Below are positions 52,876 through 62,364 of a DNA stretch of 64,000 bases, piece after piece (the first letter of the stretch is position 1; each line of letters starts with the position of its first letter). This DNA is from Foetidibacter luteolus. Its GTDB lineage: Bacteria; Bacteroidota; Bacteroidia; Chitinophagales; Chitinophagaceae. The stretch lies in assembly GCF_009650435.1 (NCBI RefSeq), contig NZ_VVIP01000043.1, positions 248,001 through 312,000 of the forward strand, given 5' to 3'. The position numbers were made by a program, and so were the translations under genes. Under the pieces are notes generated by a model. It was given only the letters and a program-made list of their open reading frames with translations. It did no database searches and was not told the DNA's origin.

Positions 52876-53044
52876 TTCGCCATGGTGGGGCAGCATTGTT
52901 ATTGGTAGCAGGCTTAGTTGCAGGTAGCGGATAGTTTTTGTAATGGCATCGTTTCCATAACAACATTGCGCTTTACACATTTAACAGCGCAGCGATCGCA
53001 TCCGGTAACCGGCAATCATGTCTATAAACATTTACCTTTGGCAC

Positions 53045-56000
53045 ATGCCATCCAAACAGTACCATGTAGAAAAATTCAGGGAAATTTACAGCAACCTTAA
53101 TGAGCAGCAGCGCCTGGCCGTTGATACCATAGACGGGCCTGTTATGGTGATTGCCGGGCCCGGAACAGGCAAAACGCAGATACTTTCTGCCCGCATTGGC
53201 AAAATACTGCTGGATACGGATGCCCTGCCTGAAAACATTCTGTGCCTTACCTATACCGATGCCGGTGTTGTGGCCATGCGCAAAAGGCTCACAGGTTTTA
53301 TCGGGCCGGATGCCTACAAGGTTAACATCTACACTTTCCACGCTTTTTGCAACGATGTGATACAGGAAAACCTTTCGCTTTTTGAAAAGCATGTACTTGA
53401 TCCTGTGTCGGAACTGGAGCGTATTGATTTTTTTAAGCAGCTTATTGACAGCTTTCCTAAAAACCACCCGCTGAAGCGTTACCGTGGCGATGTGTATTTT
53501 GAAATCAACAACCTGCAGCACCTGTTCAGCACTATGAAGCGGGAGGGCTGGACGCCGGAATTCATCAATGCAAGAATTGATGAGTATGTCAATTCTCTGC
53601 CGCAGCGGGATGAGTTTGTTTACAAACGTGCCTATAAACAATTTAAAGCCGGCGACCTTAAAAAAGACAAGCTGGAGGAAGAGCTGGAGCGCATGGAAAA
53701 ACTGCGGGCCGCCGTTAATGAATTCAACCGCTTCCAGCAAATTATGCGCAGCAAAAACCGGTACGATTTTGATGACATGATCACCTGGGTAATAAAGGCT
53801 TTTGAAGAGAACAAAAACCTGCTGGCACGTTACCAGGAGCAGTTTTTGTACATACTGGTGGATGAATACCAGGACACCAGCGGCACACAGAACAGGCTGG
53901 TGCAACTGTTGATTAACTATTGGGAAAAACCGAATGTTTTTGTTGTGGGCGATGATGACCAGAGCATTTACCGCTTCCAGGGCGCCAACGTAGAAAATAT
54001 GCTGGCTTTTGCGGATAGCTATAAAAAAGATTTGCTTACCGTGGTGCTTACCAATAATTACCGCTCCACGCAGCCGATACTGGATGTATCTAAAAGTATT
54101 ATTGAAAAAAACAATGAACGGCTGGTAAAGCAAATTGATGGGCTTAGCAAAAACCTGCTGGCCTCCAACACAAAAATCAGTGCCCTTACCCACTTGCCTG
54201 TTATTAAAGAGTATGAAACAGCCAGGCAGGAAATGATAGACATTGCGCTACAGGTACAACGCCTGCTGGCAAATGGCACTGAGCCTGGCCGTATTGGCAT
54301 TATTTATAAAGAGAACAGGTATGGCGAGGAACTGGCTAAGTATTTTAAACTGGCTAACATACCGGTGTACAGCAAGCGCAGCATTAACCTGTTTGAAATA
54401 CCGCTGGCCGCTAAAATAATACTGCTGCTGCGCTACCTGGCCGCCGAACATGATGTACCGGATGGCGGCGATGAAATGCTGTTTGAAATACTGCACTTTG
54501 ACTGGTTTAACATTCCTCCTGTAGAAATTGCCAATCTTACCATAGAGGTAGCGGGCAGGCAGTTTGGGGAGAACAAAACTTCAGTAAGAAGATTGCTGTA
54601 CGAAAAGAGCAACCAGCCACCCAGGGATTTGTTTTCGCAGGGCATAAACGCTAACCTTAAAAAGGCAGGTGAAATACTTGAAAAGCTGATGGGACTGGTG
54701 GCTAATGAAACACTGCTGGTACTGTTTGGGCGTATTATTACCGATACAGGCCTGTTGGGTATCATCAGTAAAAGTGAAGACAAAATTTGGCTGATGCAGG
54801 TGCTTACCGCCCTGTTTGATTTTGTGAAAGAGGAAGCCCACAGAAACCCATCCCTATCCTTAAAAAGCCTGGTGGGCATGTTTGACCTGATGGAGAAAGA
54901 AGGCATACCACTACCGCTGGTGCAGGTAAGCGGCAGCGAAAAAGGGGTTAACCTGTTAACAAGCCATGGCTCTAAAGGGTTGGAGTTTGAATATGTTTTT
55001 TTTGCAGGCTGCAATGCAGCCTACTGGGAAAAGAAGCGAAAGCCCGGCGGCGGTTACAAACTGCCCGATACCGTGTTTTCATCAGCCGCTGCCACTGCTG
55101 AAGACAGCGCCGAAGAGCTGCGCCGTTTGTTTTATGTAGCCATCACCCGGGCAGAGCAATATCTGACCATTTCTTACAGCCGCTTTAAAAACGATGGCAA
55201 GGAAATGGAGCCATCTATGTTTATCGCCGAAATACAGCAGCAGCATAACATACCGGTTGAAAAAATTTTTATAGACACCGCGGTGGTTACAGAATTTCAA
55301 ATACTGGAGCTGGAAGGCAACCTGCAGCCGGAAATTGAACGGCTGGAAGATGAATTTGTCACCCGCCTGCTGGATAAATTTGTGATGAACGTAACGGCGC
55401 TTAACAACTACCTTAAATGCCCGCTGGAGTTTTATTTTAAAAACCTTATCCGCATACCGTCGCCCCGCAACGAGGCTACGGAGTTTGGCTCATCCGTACA
55501 CTATGCCCTGGAGCAGTTGTTTAAAAAAATGCTGGACAACGAAAAGCAGTTTGCACCCAAAGATGACTTTATTAAAGATTTTACCTGGTACATGCACCGC
55601 CACCGCGAAAGCTTTACCAAAGAACAGTTTAACCGCCGGCTGGAGTATGGCGAGGAAGTGCTGGCCAATTACTATGACAAATACATCAACACCTGGAACA
55701 AAATAGTTACCGTTGAGAGAAACATCCGCAACATTGTAGTAAACGGCGTTCCGCTAAAGGGCAAGCTGGACAAACTTGAGTTTGAAGGTAAATCTGTTAA
55801 CGTGGTAGATTACAAAACCGGCGACCCCGATAACGCCAAAGACAAGTTGCTGCCCCCCAGCGATAAATACCCCAACGGCGGCGATTACTGGCGCCAGGCT
55901 GTTTTTTATAAAATTCTTATTGATAATTACGAAACCAAACAGTGGAATGTTATAAGCACAGAATTTGATTTTATTGAGCCAGATAAAAAGAAAAACTACC

Positions 56001-56194
56001 AAAAGCGCAAAGTGGTAATTACCCCTGAAGATATTACCACCGTAAAGCAACAGATAACCAGCGTTTGGCAAAAAATTCAGGACAGGGAGTTTTACCAGGG
56101 CTGTGGTAAAGAAGATTGCCACTGGTGCAATTTTGTAAAAACCAATAACCTGGCTATAGCTTTGCATGAAGTGGCAGAAGAAGAAGAGGAATAA
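53045..56194 (+). CDS. UvrD-type helicase with a C-terminal Fe-S PD-(D/E)XK nuclease
   Basis: 1049 aa from ATG 53045 (MPSKQYHVEKFREIYSN). Superfamily I helicase: Walker A GPGTGKT (38-44), DEYQDTS, VVGDDDQSIYRFQGA, HGSKGLEFE and RRLFYVAITRAEQ. The C-terminus is an AddB/Cas4-like nuclease: GSSVHYALEQ, then GKLDKLEF and VVDYKTG (catalytic D, D, K). Four cysteines form an Fe-S staple: C792 (LKCPLEFYF) and C1020, C1025, C1028 (CGKEDCHWC). It resembles an AddA/AddB-like DNA end-processing enzyme in one chain. No partner gene is adjacent. Confidence 0.9.
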   Translation: MPSKQYHVEKFREIYSNLNEQQRLAVDTIDGPVMVIAGPGTGKTQILSARIGKILLDTDALPENILCLTYTDAGVVAMRKRLTGFIGPDAYKVNIYTFHAFCNDVIQENLSLFEKHVLDPVSELERIDFFKQLIDSFPKNHPLKRYRGDVYFEINNLQHLFSTMKREGWTPEFINARIDEYVNSLPQRDEFVYKRAYKQFKAGDLKKDKLEEELERMEKLRAAVNEFNRFQQIMRSKNRYDFDDMITWVIKAFEENKNLLARYQEQFLYILVDEYQDTSGTQNRLVQLLINYWEKPNVFVVGDDDQSIYRFQGANVENMLAFADSYKKDLLTVVLTNNYRSTQPILDVSKSIIEKNNERLVKQIDGLSKNLLASNTKISALTHLPVIKEYETARQEMIDIALQVQRLLANGTEPGRIGIIYKENRYGEELAKYFKLANIPVYSKRSINLFEIPLAAKIILLLRYLAAEHDVPDGGDEMLFEILHFDWFNIPPVEIANLTIEVAGRQFGENKTSVRRLLYEKSNQPPRDLFSQGINANLKKAGEILEKLMGLVANETLLVLFGRIITDTGLLGIISKSEDKIWLMQVLTALFDFVKEEAHRNPSLSLKSLVGMFDLMEKEGIPLPLVQVSGSEKGVNLLTSHGSKGLEFEYVFFAGCNAAYWEKKRKPGGGYKLPDTVFSSAAATAEDSAEELRRLFYVAITRAEQYLTISYSRFKNDGKEMEPSMFIAEIQQQHNIPVEKIFIDTAVVTEFQILELEGNLQPEIERLEDEFVTRLLDKFVMNVTALNNYLKCPLEFYFKNLIRIPSPRNEATEFGSSVHYALEQLFKKMLDNEKQFAPKDDFIKDFTWYMHRHRESFTKEQFNRRLEYGEEVLANYYDKYINTWNKIVTVERNIRNIVVNGVPLKGKLDKLEFEGKSVNVVDYKTGDPDNAKDKLLPPSDKYPNGGDYWRQAVFYKILIDNYETKQWNVISTEFDFIEPDKKKNYQKRKVVITPEDITTVKQQITSVWQKIQDREFYQGCGKEDCHWCNFVKTNNLAIALHEVAEEEEE

Positions 56195-56197
56195 ACA

Positions 56198-56959
56198 TCA
56201 ATGATACTTTTCAATCACCCCCAGGCCAAACAATGCAAAATCATATTTAACAGGGTCAAGCGGGTCAAGCTGCTGCAGGTAAGCTGTTAATTCCAGGGCT
56301 GCGTTCCAGTCTGTTTGTTTGCGGTGCAGCAGGTTAAAACGTTTGGCCACCCTTGCTACATGCAGGTCAACCGGGCATATAAGCTGGTAAGGCTGCAGGT
56401 GGTTCCAAATACCAAAATCAACGCCGGCATTATCCTTCCTTACCATCCAGCGCATAAACATGTTAAGCCTTTTACAGTTGCTTTTCTTTTGCGGGGTAGC
56501 TATATGCTTTTTGGTCCTGGCAGGCACATCTTCCAGTGAAAAAAAGTAATGGTGAAAGCCCGTAAGCATGTCTTCCATATTGGTTCCCCAGCGGGTAAAA
56601 GCTGTTTCCAGCGAGCTGTTTTGGCCGTAATGATGTTTCAGGAATTCAATAAAATACAACAGGTCGGTAGTATTAAAAGTACGGTGCTTAAAATGCAGCA
56701 GGTTTTTTAAATCCTGTGGCTGGTGGGTGGTGCAAAAATCATAAGGGGCCATGTCCATCAGCTTCATTAACTCCCTGGATTTATTGATGATAACAGTCCT
56801 GCTGCCCCATGCAAAAACTGCGGCAAAAAAAGCCGCTATTTCAATATCCTGCTTTTTGCTAAACAGGTGCGGAATACAAATGGGGTCATCCTTAATAAAC
56901 GACGGCTGGTTATACTGCTGCACCTTACTGTCCAGAAAATCTTTCAGCGAAGGAATCAT
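56198..56959 (-). CDS. TIGR02757 family protein
   Basis: 253 aa from ATG 56959 (MIPSLKDFLDSKVQQYN). The family has YNQPSFIKDDPICIPHLFSK, EIAAFFAAVFAWGSRTVIIN, NMFMRWMVRKDNAGVDFGIW, LICPVDLHVARVAKRF and YDFALFGLGVI. It resembles a helix-hairpin-helix DNA-glycosylase-like fold at the C-terminus. Function unknown. It is convergent with the helicase, with 3 bp between the stops. Confidence 0.85.
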   Translation of the reverse strand: MIPSLKDFLDSKVQQYNQPSFIKDDPICIPHLFSKKQDIEIAAFFAAVFAWGSRTVIINKSRELMKLMDMAPYDFCTTHQPQDLKNLLHFKHRTFNTTDLLYFIEFLKHHYGQNSSLETAFTRWGTNMEDMLTGFHHYFFSLEDVPARTKKHIATPQKKSNCKRLNMFMRWMVRKDNAGVDFGIWNHLQPYQLICPVDLHVARVAKRFNLLHRKQTDWNAALELTAYLQQLDPLDPVKYDFALFGLGVIEKYH

Positions 56960-57213
56960 CCTGTAAAAATAAGGCGCAAAAAAAATCCCCGCCTGGAAAA
57001 GCAGGGAGCTTGAACATTGAAAATGTATGATGATAATTGTTGAGTCAGGCGTTTTTGATAAGTCAAAAGTAGGGCGCACCCGCCACCGGCAAAACATAGC
57101 CTGTAGTGAATTGGCTGTTTTGTGTACTGAACTGTTGCGAAAACCACATCAACCGCAAAAACTTAAGCCGGGTTTGCATAAAACATTGGTTACCATTACG
57201 TGCTATAATTTTT

Positions 57214-57370
57214 AGGGGGTGCCCCCAAGCTGCGCAAGGGGTCGGGCAGAACTGCGTTCGCAACCTTCGTCAAAGCAACATTTAGTTGCTTTTCCTTGGT
57301 TGTGCTCATACTCCGGCACAAGGCCCAGCTGCGATGGCCTCACCGGGGTAACCGCTTCAATCCCTCACCC
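57214..57370 (+). repeat. Dispersed repeat family C, copy 6 (full)
   Basis: The best full copy: GGGGGTGCCCCCAAGCTGCG (palindromic head), GCAACATTTAGTTGC (palindrome), CATACTCCGGCACAAGG, GCTGCGATGGCCTCACCGGG and TTCAATCCCTCACCC. Reading frames through family C copies give similar peptides, which are repeat artefacts, not genes. Confidence 0.85.
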
Positions 57371-57480
57371 GAAAGCCGGTTGCCGGCTACAATTGGCAGG
57401 TAGCCAGCCTGTTGACAGGTAAATGCCTGGTGATGTTTCAGATGATACTCGAACACAGAGAAAGAGGCATCATGCTACAG

Positions 57481-57741
57481 TTACTCTTCTTCCCATTCCT
57501 CTTCTTTCTCGTCAGTAAACAGGTTTTCATATTCTGCTAACTGTTCATCCGTAAGCTCATCCACAATTTCATAAATGCTGTCTTCTTTTTTTCTCCAGAA
57601 AGCGCTTTCGTAGTCATCATGGTGCATAACAAGATAGCATGCATCGGTTTCCATAACCGGCTGTACCAATACTATTTCTTCGTTTTCATTTTCTTTTACA
57701 AGATAAAAACGGTTTAACTGAAGGGAGGCATAAGTGTTCAT
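57481..57741 (-). CDS. Small acidic protein of unknown function
   Basis: 86 aa from ATG 57741 (MNTYASLQLNRFYLV). Very acidic; beta-like LNRFYLVKENENEEIVLVQP, then the tail EYENLFTDEKEEEWEEE. No family recognised. Standing alone between a repeat C and a repeat B copy. It may be a small cytoplasmic protein; function unknown. Confidence 0.6.
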   Translation of the reverse strand: MNTYASLQLNRFYLVKENENEEIVLVQPVMETDACYLVMHHDDYESAFWRKKEDSIYEIVDELTDEQLAEYENLFTDEKEEEWEEE

Positions 57742-57878
57742 GGCTTGCATATTTTGCCATGAACTTAGCTATGTGGTATTATGTTGTCGTAAAGGGAAGG
57801 TTAAGTAAATGTTACAGAAGCCCTGAATATCCGCATTGCCAAGGGAAAAGCCTTTGGAAGCGGAAGCACATCTACCCT

Positions 57879-57964
57879 GCGGGAAAAGCTGCGCAGCGAA
57901 CAGAACGCACAAGAGTGCGACGCAAGCAAAGCCCAATAGTAGTTCCTGCTGCCGGGCTCATAAA
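57879..57964 (-). repeat. Dispersed repeat family B, copy 7
   Basis: Complete copy: GGGAAAAGCTGCGCAGCGAA, GCACAAGAGTGCGACGCAAG and TAGTTCCTGCTGCCGGGCTC. It matches copy 3 (28544) along its whole length. Confidence 0.85.
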
Positions 57965-57994
57965 TATGCAAAAAAACTGCAAAGCAGTTTATTA

Positions 57995-58645
57995 CTACAC
58001 CGGCAGGGGCCTTACATAAGGGTTGTGCGCTTTTTCGTGCCCGATAGTGGTTGCAGGGCCGTGGCCGCAATAGACCACCGTATCATCCGGCAACGTATAA
58101 ATTTTTTGCCTTATGCTGGCTAGCAATTGTTCTGAGTTACCTAACGGCAAATCTGTTCTGCCAATGCTCTCGTAAAGCAGTACATCGCCGCCTATAAGAA
58201 AGTTTTGCCGGGGGCTATAAAAGCAAATGCTGCCGGGTGAATGGCCCGGCGCCAATATTACCTGAAGCTCGTCCTCATCAAGTTGTATGGTATCGCCTTC
58301 GTTTAAAAAATGCAGCGGGCCTTTGTAAGTATCAAAACCAAGGCCATAGCGTAATGCAAAAGTGCCGGCACCCTGCAATATTATCTCCTCTTCGGGATGA
58401 AGATATAGCTCAAGGTTATAATATTTAGCAGCCCATTTAGCGCCGAACACATGGTCTGGATGGCAGTGAGTAGCCAGCAACTGCACCGGCGTAACACCCA
58501 GCCGTAGAATTTGATTTTTTAACGTTTCCTGTTCAGCGGAAAAATAGCAACCGGGATCTATAATAATCGCTTTGCCTTTTTCGTTGTGGAGCAAAAAAGT
58601 ATTTTCCTGGAAAGGGTTAAAAGTGAACAACGATACTGTGAGCAT
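57995..58645 (-). CDS. Metallo-beta-lactamase-fold hydrolase (glyoxalase II-like)
   Basis: 216 aa. THCHPDHVFG (HxHxDH), LAPGHSPGSI (metal His) and IGGDVLLYESIGRTDLPLG give the metal-binding site of the glyoxalase II/persulfide-like subfamily. Cytoplasmic hydrolase of thioesters or similar; substrate unknown. Divergent from the outer-membrane protein gene. Confidence 0.9.
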   Translation of the reverse strand: MLTVSLFTFNPFQENTFLLHNEKGKAIIIDPGCYFSAEQETLKNQILRLGVTPVQLLATHCHPDHVFGAKWAAKYYNLELYLHPEEEIILQGAGTFALRYGLGFDTYKGPLHFLNEGDTIQLDEDELQVILAPGHSPGSICFYSPRQNFLIGGDVLLYESIGRTDLPLGNSEQLLASIRQKIYTLPDDTVVYCGHGPATTIGHEKAHNPYVRPLPV

Positions 58646-58709
58646 AAACGTATATTTTACAGACCTTTTTAAGTAATTATGCTAATTTTAAAATTCTAAA
58701 GATCGGATA

Positions 58710-61700
58710 ATGAAAGTGAAACGCCTCTTGACTGGCCCGTGTTTTTTATTCATTGCTGCTATCGTTCCTTTTATCGCCCACGCACAGGTTAACAGCGTGG
58801 AATTCGGCAAAAACCGTATCCAGCACAAGAAATTCGACTGGAAGAATTACCAGAGCCCCAACTTTAATATCTACTTTAACCAGGGCGGCCTTGAACTGGG
58901 CAAGTTTATTGCACAGCTTGCGGAGGATGAACTGCCGGGCATTGAAGAGGCTATTGAATACTCCTTACAACGCCGGGCCAATATTGTTATTTACAACACT
59001 TACGACGACTATAAATCCAGCAACATTGGCATGGGTATAGACTGGCAGAATGCCGGCGGCCTTACCAAACTGGTAAATAATAAAATGGTGCTGTATTTTG
59101 ATGGCAACCATAGCACGCTAAAGCGGCAGATACGGGAAGGTATTGCACGCATATTAACCGACAACCTTTTATTTGGCGATGACGTGGGGGAGTTTGCCAG
59201 CAACCAGGCGCTGCTTGACTTACCCAAATGGCTTACTGATGGTTATGTTGAATACATTGCCGAGCCGTGGAGCACACAAAAGGACGATGACCTTAAAAGC
59301 GCTGTACTCAGCGGCAACTACAACACCTTTTACCAATTTGCTTTTGACAAGCCCATTCTTGCTGGTCATGCCTTTTGGTATTATATAGCAGAGCGGTACA
59401 AACCTGAAAATGTTACTTATTTTTTATACCTCTCCCGCCTGTACAAGAATATCAACACCGCGGCGCAGCGCATTTGCAAAAAGAAATTTAAAGAAGTACT
59501 GGCTGAGTTTATGGATTTTCAGCAACAACGCTATTTTGCTGATATTAAGCAGCGCCGTAATGCACCACGCGGCCGCCTTACAATTGTGGAAGAAACCAAA
59601 AAAAGCGATTTCTTTCGTTTTACGGCCAACCCCAACCCCCGCAATATGTCTTACGCGGTGGTTGAGTTTACCAAGGGCGTTTACAGGGTGAATTATATTG
59701 ACAACTTCTCAGAAAAGAAAGTATTGCTGAAGTATGGCGTAAGAACCTACACCGGCGACATTAACCCCAACTATCCCTTACTGGCATGGGATGGCAAGGG
59801 ATCCCGCCTGCTGGTTATTTACTGGAAAGAAGGTAAGATAAGAATGTTTGTGTATGATGTTATTGCCAACATCAAGCGCTTTCAGCAGGAGATTACCGGG
59901 GTTGACCAGATACTTGATGCGGGCTTTATGCTGGATGCCAATACTATTTTGATGAGTGCCGTGAAAAACGGACACTCTGATATTTACACCTATAAAATTA
60001 ACGAGGACAAATTCAAACAAATTACCAACGATGTGTACGATGATCTGGACCCATCGCTGGTAGCATTTCCCAACAGAACAGGCATCATCTTCGCATCCAA
60101 CCGGCCCGGCCCCAATGCTGCCAAGGGCGATACTGTTTTACCCAGCCGCTATCCTTTCAACATCTTTTTGGTTGACATTAATAACAATAGCGAAGTGAAG
60201 CAAATTGCGCAACTAAGCAATATTAAAATGGGTAATGCACGTTACCCTATGCAGTACAATACCAACCACTTTACGTTTGCCAACGATGAGAACGGCATTA
60301 ACAACCGGTGGGCTGGCTTTTTCAGCACACAGCGGGATGGGCTGGATACCTTATACTACATAGGCGACGAAATTCTGCGTAACCCGGTTGACAAGGAACT
60401 GGACTCCACCCTGCAGGCCTGGCAAAAGCCCGAGCCGGACAGCATCAGCTACTTCCAGGTGTTTAAAGATTCTACCTATACTTTCCCCATTACCAACTAC
60501 CAAAGCAGCCTGCTGGAAACAAAAGTAGCCGGCAACAACGGGCAGGTAACCGAAGTAAGAAGAGAAGGGGACTATAAGTTTTTGTATAAGCTGCGTGTAG
60601 ATTCAACCACGTTGCGTAAGCGCAATGTAAACGCAAGGCCTACCGCCTATGCAAAACGGGTAATGCAGGAGCGGAAAGCCGCTACAGGCGAAGCCATACA
60701 GGTAGCGCCCGCCCAAAAGCCTGATGAAGCGGATGCGGACAGTACAAAACCAAAGCAGAATGTTTTCCAGGATGAATTTGAAGAAGAAAGAAAAACAGAT
60801 ACATCTGCACAAATGCCGGGCATTTCGCCGGAAACGCAGACGCCTGCAAAACCATCGGTACTTTCTAAAACATCCCTGTTTAATTACAGGCTTAAGTTTA
60901 GTGCGGATTATGTGCTTGCCGGTATTACCAACAACATTCTTGTTAACCGCTACCAGCCTTACGCCGGCGGCAGTGGCCCCATACAGCTAAACAATGGCAA
61001 CGATATCAACTGGTCTTTCCGCGTAGGCGTAAGCGATTTGTTTGAAGACATTAAATTCATTGGTGGTTTTCGCTTTGGCAGCAGCCTTAGCGACAAAGAC
61101 TTTTTCTTCTCTTTCCAAAACCTGAGAAAAAGGGTTGATTGGGGGCTTACCTACTACAGAAGCAATATCAAAAATTACTTTGGCTTTTTTGGCAACCCCG
61201 GCGACCCCAATGCCGATCCAAAATCCCAGTACGAAAACATGCTATATACCAGCCTTTACCAGTTTAATGTAAACCTGCCATTTAACGAGGTTAAAAGCCT
61301 GCGGTTTACCGGCGGTTTAAGAAGGGATAGAGGTGTAGTAAGGCCGTACAATATATTCAATGGCCAGCCGGATGAAACTGGCCTTACTTACAAAGATTCC
61401 ACCGCTTCAACCGTGCTAACACACCTGGAATATGTGCATGACAATACCATTAACCCTACACTTAACATATGGAACGGCATCCGCTGGAAAATATACTTTG
61501 ATTTCAATATGGCTTTAGGCAGCGCTGCAACAGAAAGATTTGGCGGTAAAAACACGTATAACGTAGGTTTTGATGCCAGGCATTATTTGAAAATATACCG
61601 CAACTTTATATGGGCCGTAAGGGCAGCAGGCGATGCTTCCTTTGGCGATGGCAGGATCAATTATTTCCTGGGTGGTGTTGATGGATGGATAAGCCCCAAA

Positions 61701-62159
61701 TTTATTAACGAAAACCAGCCAAAGAATACCAATTACGCGTTTCAGTCGCTGGCCATTAACATGCGTGGCTTTCACCAGAACATAGCCAACGGCAACAATG
61801 CCCTGGTTATCAACAGCGAATTGCGCTTACCCGTGTTTACCACCCTGCTTAACAGGCCGGTAAACAATGCATTCCTCCGTAATTTTCAACTGGTGCAGTT
61901 CTTAGACCTTGGTTCAGCATGGGAAGGTGCAATTACCAATATTGCCAGGCCAACACAAATATTCAGTACGGGCGATGGAAATAATCCTGTGCAAATGCGC
62001 TTGAGGGCAGGTGGCATAGGGCCTTTTGCAGGTGGTTACGGTTTTGGCGCCAGGAGTACGCTACTGGGCTACTTCCTTAAGGTTGATGCCGCATGGCCCA
62101 TGAGCGGTATATTCCGTGGCAAGCCCCTTTGGTATTTTGCCTTAGGCCTTGATTTTTAA
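58710..62159 (+). CDS. Outer-membrane protein: peptidase-like N-domain, beta-propeller, beta-barrel
   Basis: 1149 aa with a signal peptide (to about residue 26, AHA/QVNS). Residues 40-290 have a helical peptidase-MA-like region (ALLDLPKWLTDGYVEYIAEP, no HExxH seen). The middle (320-560) has TolB-like propeller repeats (SDIYTYKINEDKFKQITNDV, IIFASNRPGPN). A Pro/Lys-rich linker (about 650-715) is followed by an OMP beta-barrel of the BamA/Omp85-like type ending in ALGLDF (terminal Phe). Location is the outer membrane. Role unknown. A terminator follows at 62188. Confidence 0.82.
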   Translation: MKVKRLLTGPCFLFIAAIVPFIAHAQVNSVEFGKNRIQHKKFDWKNYQSPNFNIYFNQGGLELGKFIAQLAEDELPGIEEAIEYSLQRRANIVIYNTYDDYKSSNIGMGIDWQNAGGLTKLVNNKMVLYFDGNHSTLKRQIREGIARILTDNLLFGDDVGEFASNQALLDLPKWLTDGYVEYIAEPWSTQKDDDLKSAVLSGNYNTFYQFAFDKPILAGHAFWYYIAERYKPENVTYFLYLSRLYKNINTAAQRICKKKFKEVLAEFMDFQQQRYFADIKQRRNAPRGRLTIVEETKKSDFFRFTANPNPRNMSYAVVEFTKGVYRVNYIDNFSEKKVLLKYGVRTYTGDINPNYPLLAWDGKGSRLLVIYWKEGKIRMFVYDVIANIKRFQQEITGVDQILDAGFMLDANTILMSAVKNGHSDIYTYKINEDKFKQITNDVYDDLDPSLVAFPNRTGIIFASNRPGPNAAKGDTVLPSRYPFNIFLVDINNNSEVKQIAQLSNIKMGNARYPMQYNTNHFTFANDENGINNRWAGFFSTQRDGLDTLYYIGDEILRNPVDKELDSTLQAWQKPEPDSISYFQVFKDSTYTFPITNYQSSLLETKVAGNNGQVTEVRREGDYKFLYKLRVDSTTLRKRNVNARPTAYAKRVMQERKAATGEAIQVAPAQKPDEADADSTKPKQNVFQDEFEEERKTDTSAQMPGISPETQTPAKPSVLSKTSLFNYRLKFSADYVLAGITNNILVNRYQPYAGGSGPIQLNNGNDINWSFRVGVSDLFEDIKFIGGFRFGSSLSDKDFFFSFQNLRKRVDWGLTYYRSNIKNYFGFFGNPGDPNADPKSQYENMLYTSLYQFNVNLPFNEVKSLRFTGGLRRDRGVVRPYNIFNGQPDETGLTYKDSTASTVLTHLEYVHDNTINPTLNIWNGIRWKIYFDFNMALGSAATERFGGKNTYNVGFDARHYLKIYRNFIWAVRAAGDASFGDGRINYFLGGVDGWISPKFINENQPKNTNYAFQSLAINMRGFHQNIANGNNALVINSELRLPVFTTLLNRPVNNAFLRNFQLVQFLDLGSAWEGAITNIARPTQIFSTGDGNNPVQMRLRAGGIGPFAGGYGFGARSTLLGYFLKVDAAWPMSGIFRGKPLWYFALGLDF

Positions 62160-62187
62160 TATCACTACCTCATTTTTACCATAAATA

Positions 62188-62210
62188 GCTCCGCTCCGGC
62201 GGGGCTTTTT
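62188..62210 (+). terminator. Rho-independent terminator
   Basis: GCTCCGC/GCGGGGC, seven pairs including one G-T, loop TCCG, then TTTTT. It lies 29 bp past the stop of the outer-membrane protein gene. Confidence 0.75.
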
Positions 62211-62364
62211 ATTTGAAGGCGGGTTTTTTATGTTCATGAGAAGATGCGGCGCTTCCTGTTTACCCCAGGCAAAAAATTGTACAATGAACCCAGAGATTAA
62301 GTGTTTGCAGCCCAGCCCCAAAGTTTAGTCTTCATAAAAAGACTGCTGGATGATTAGCGGATAA

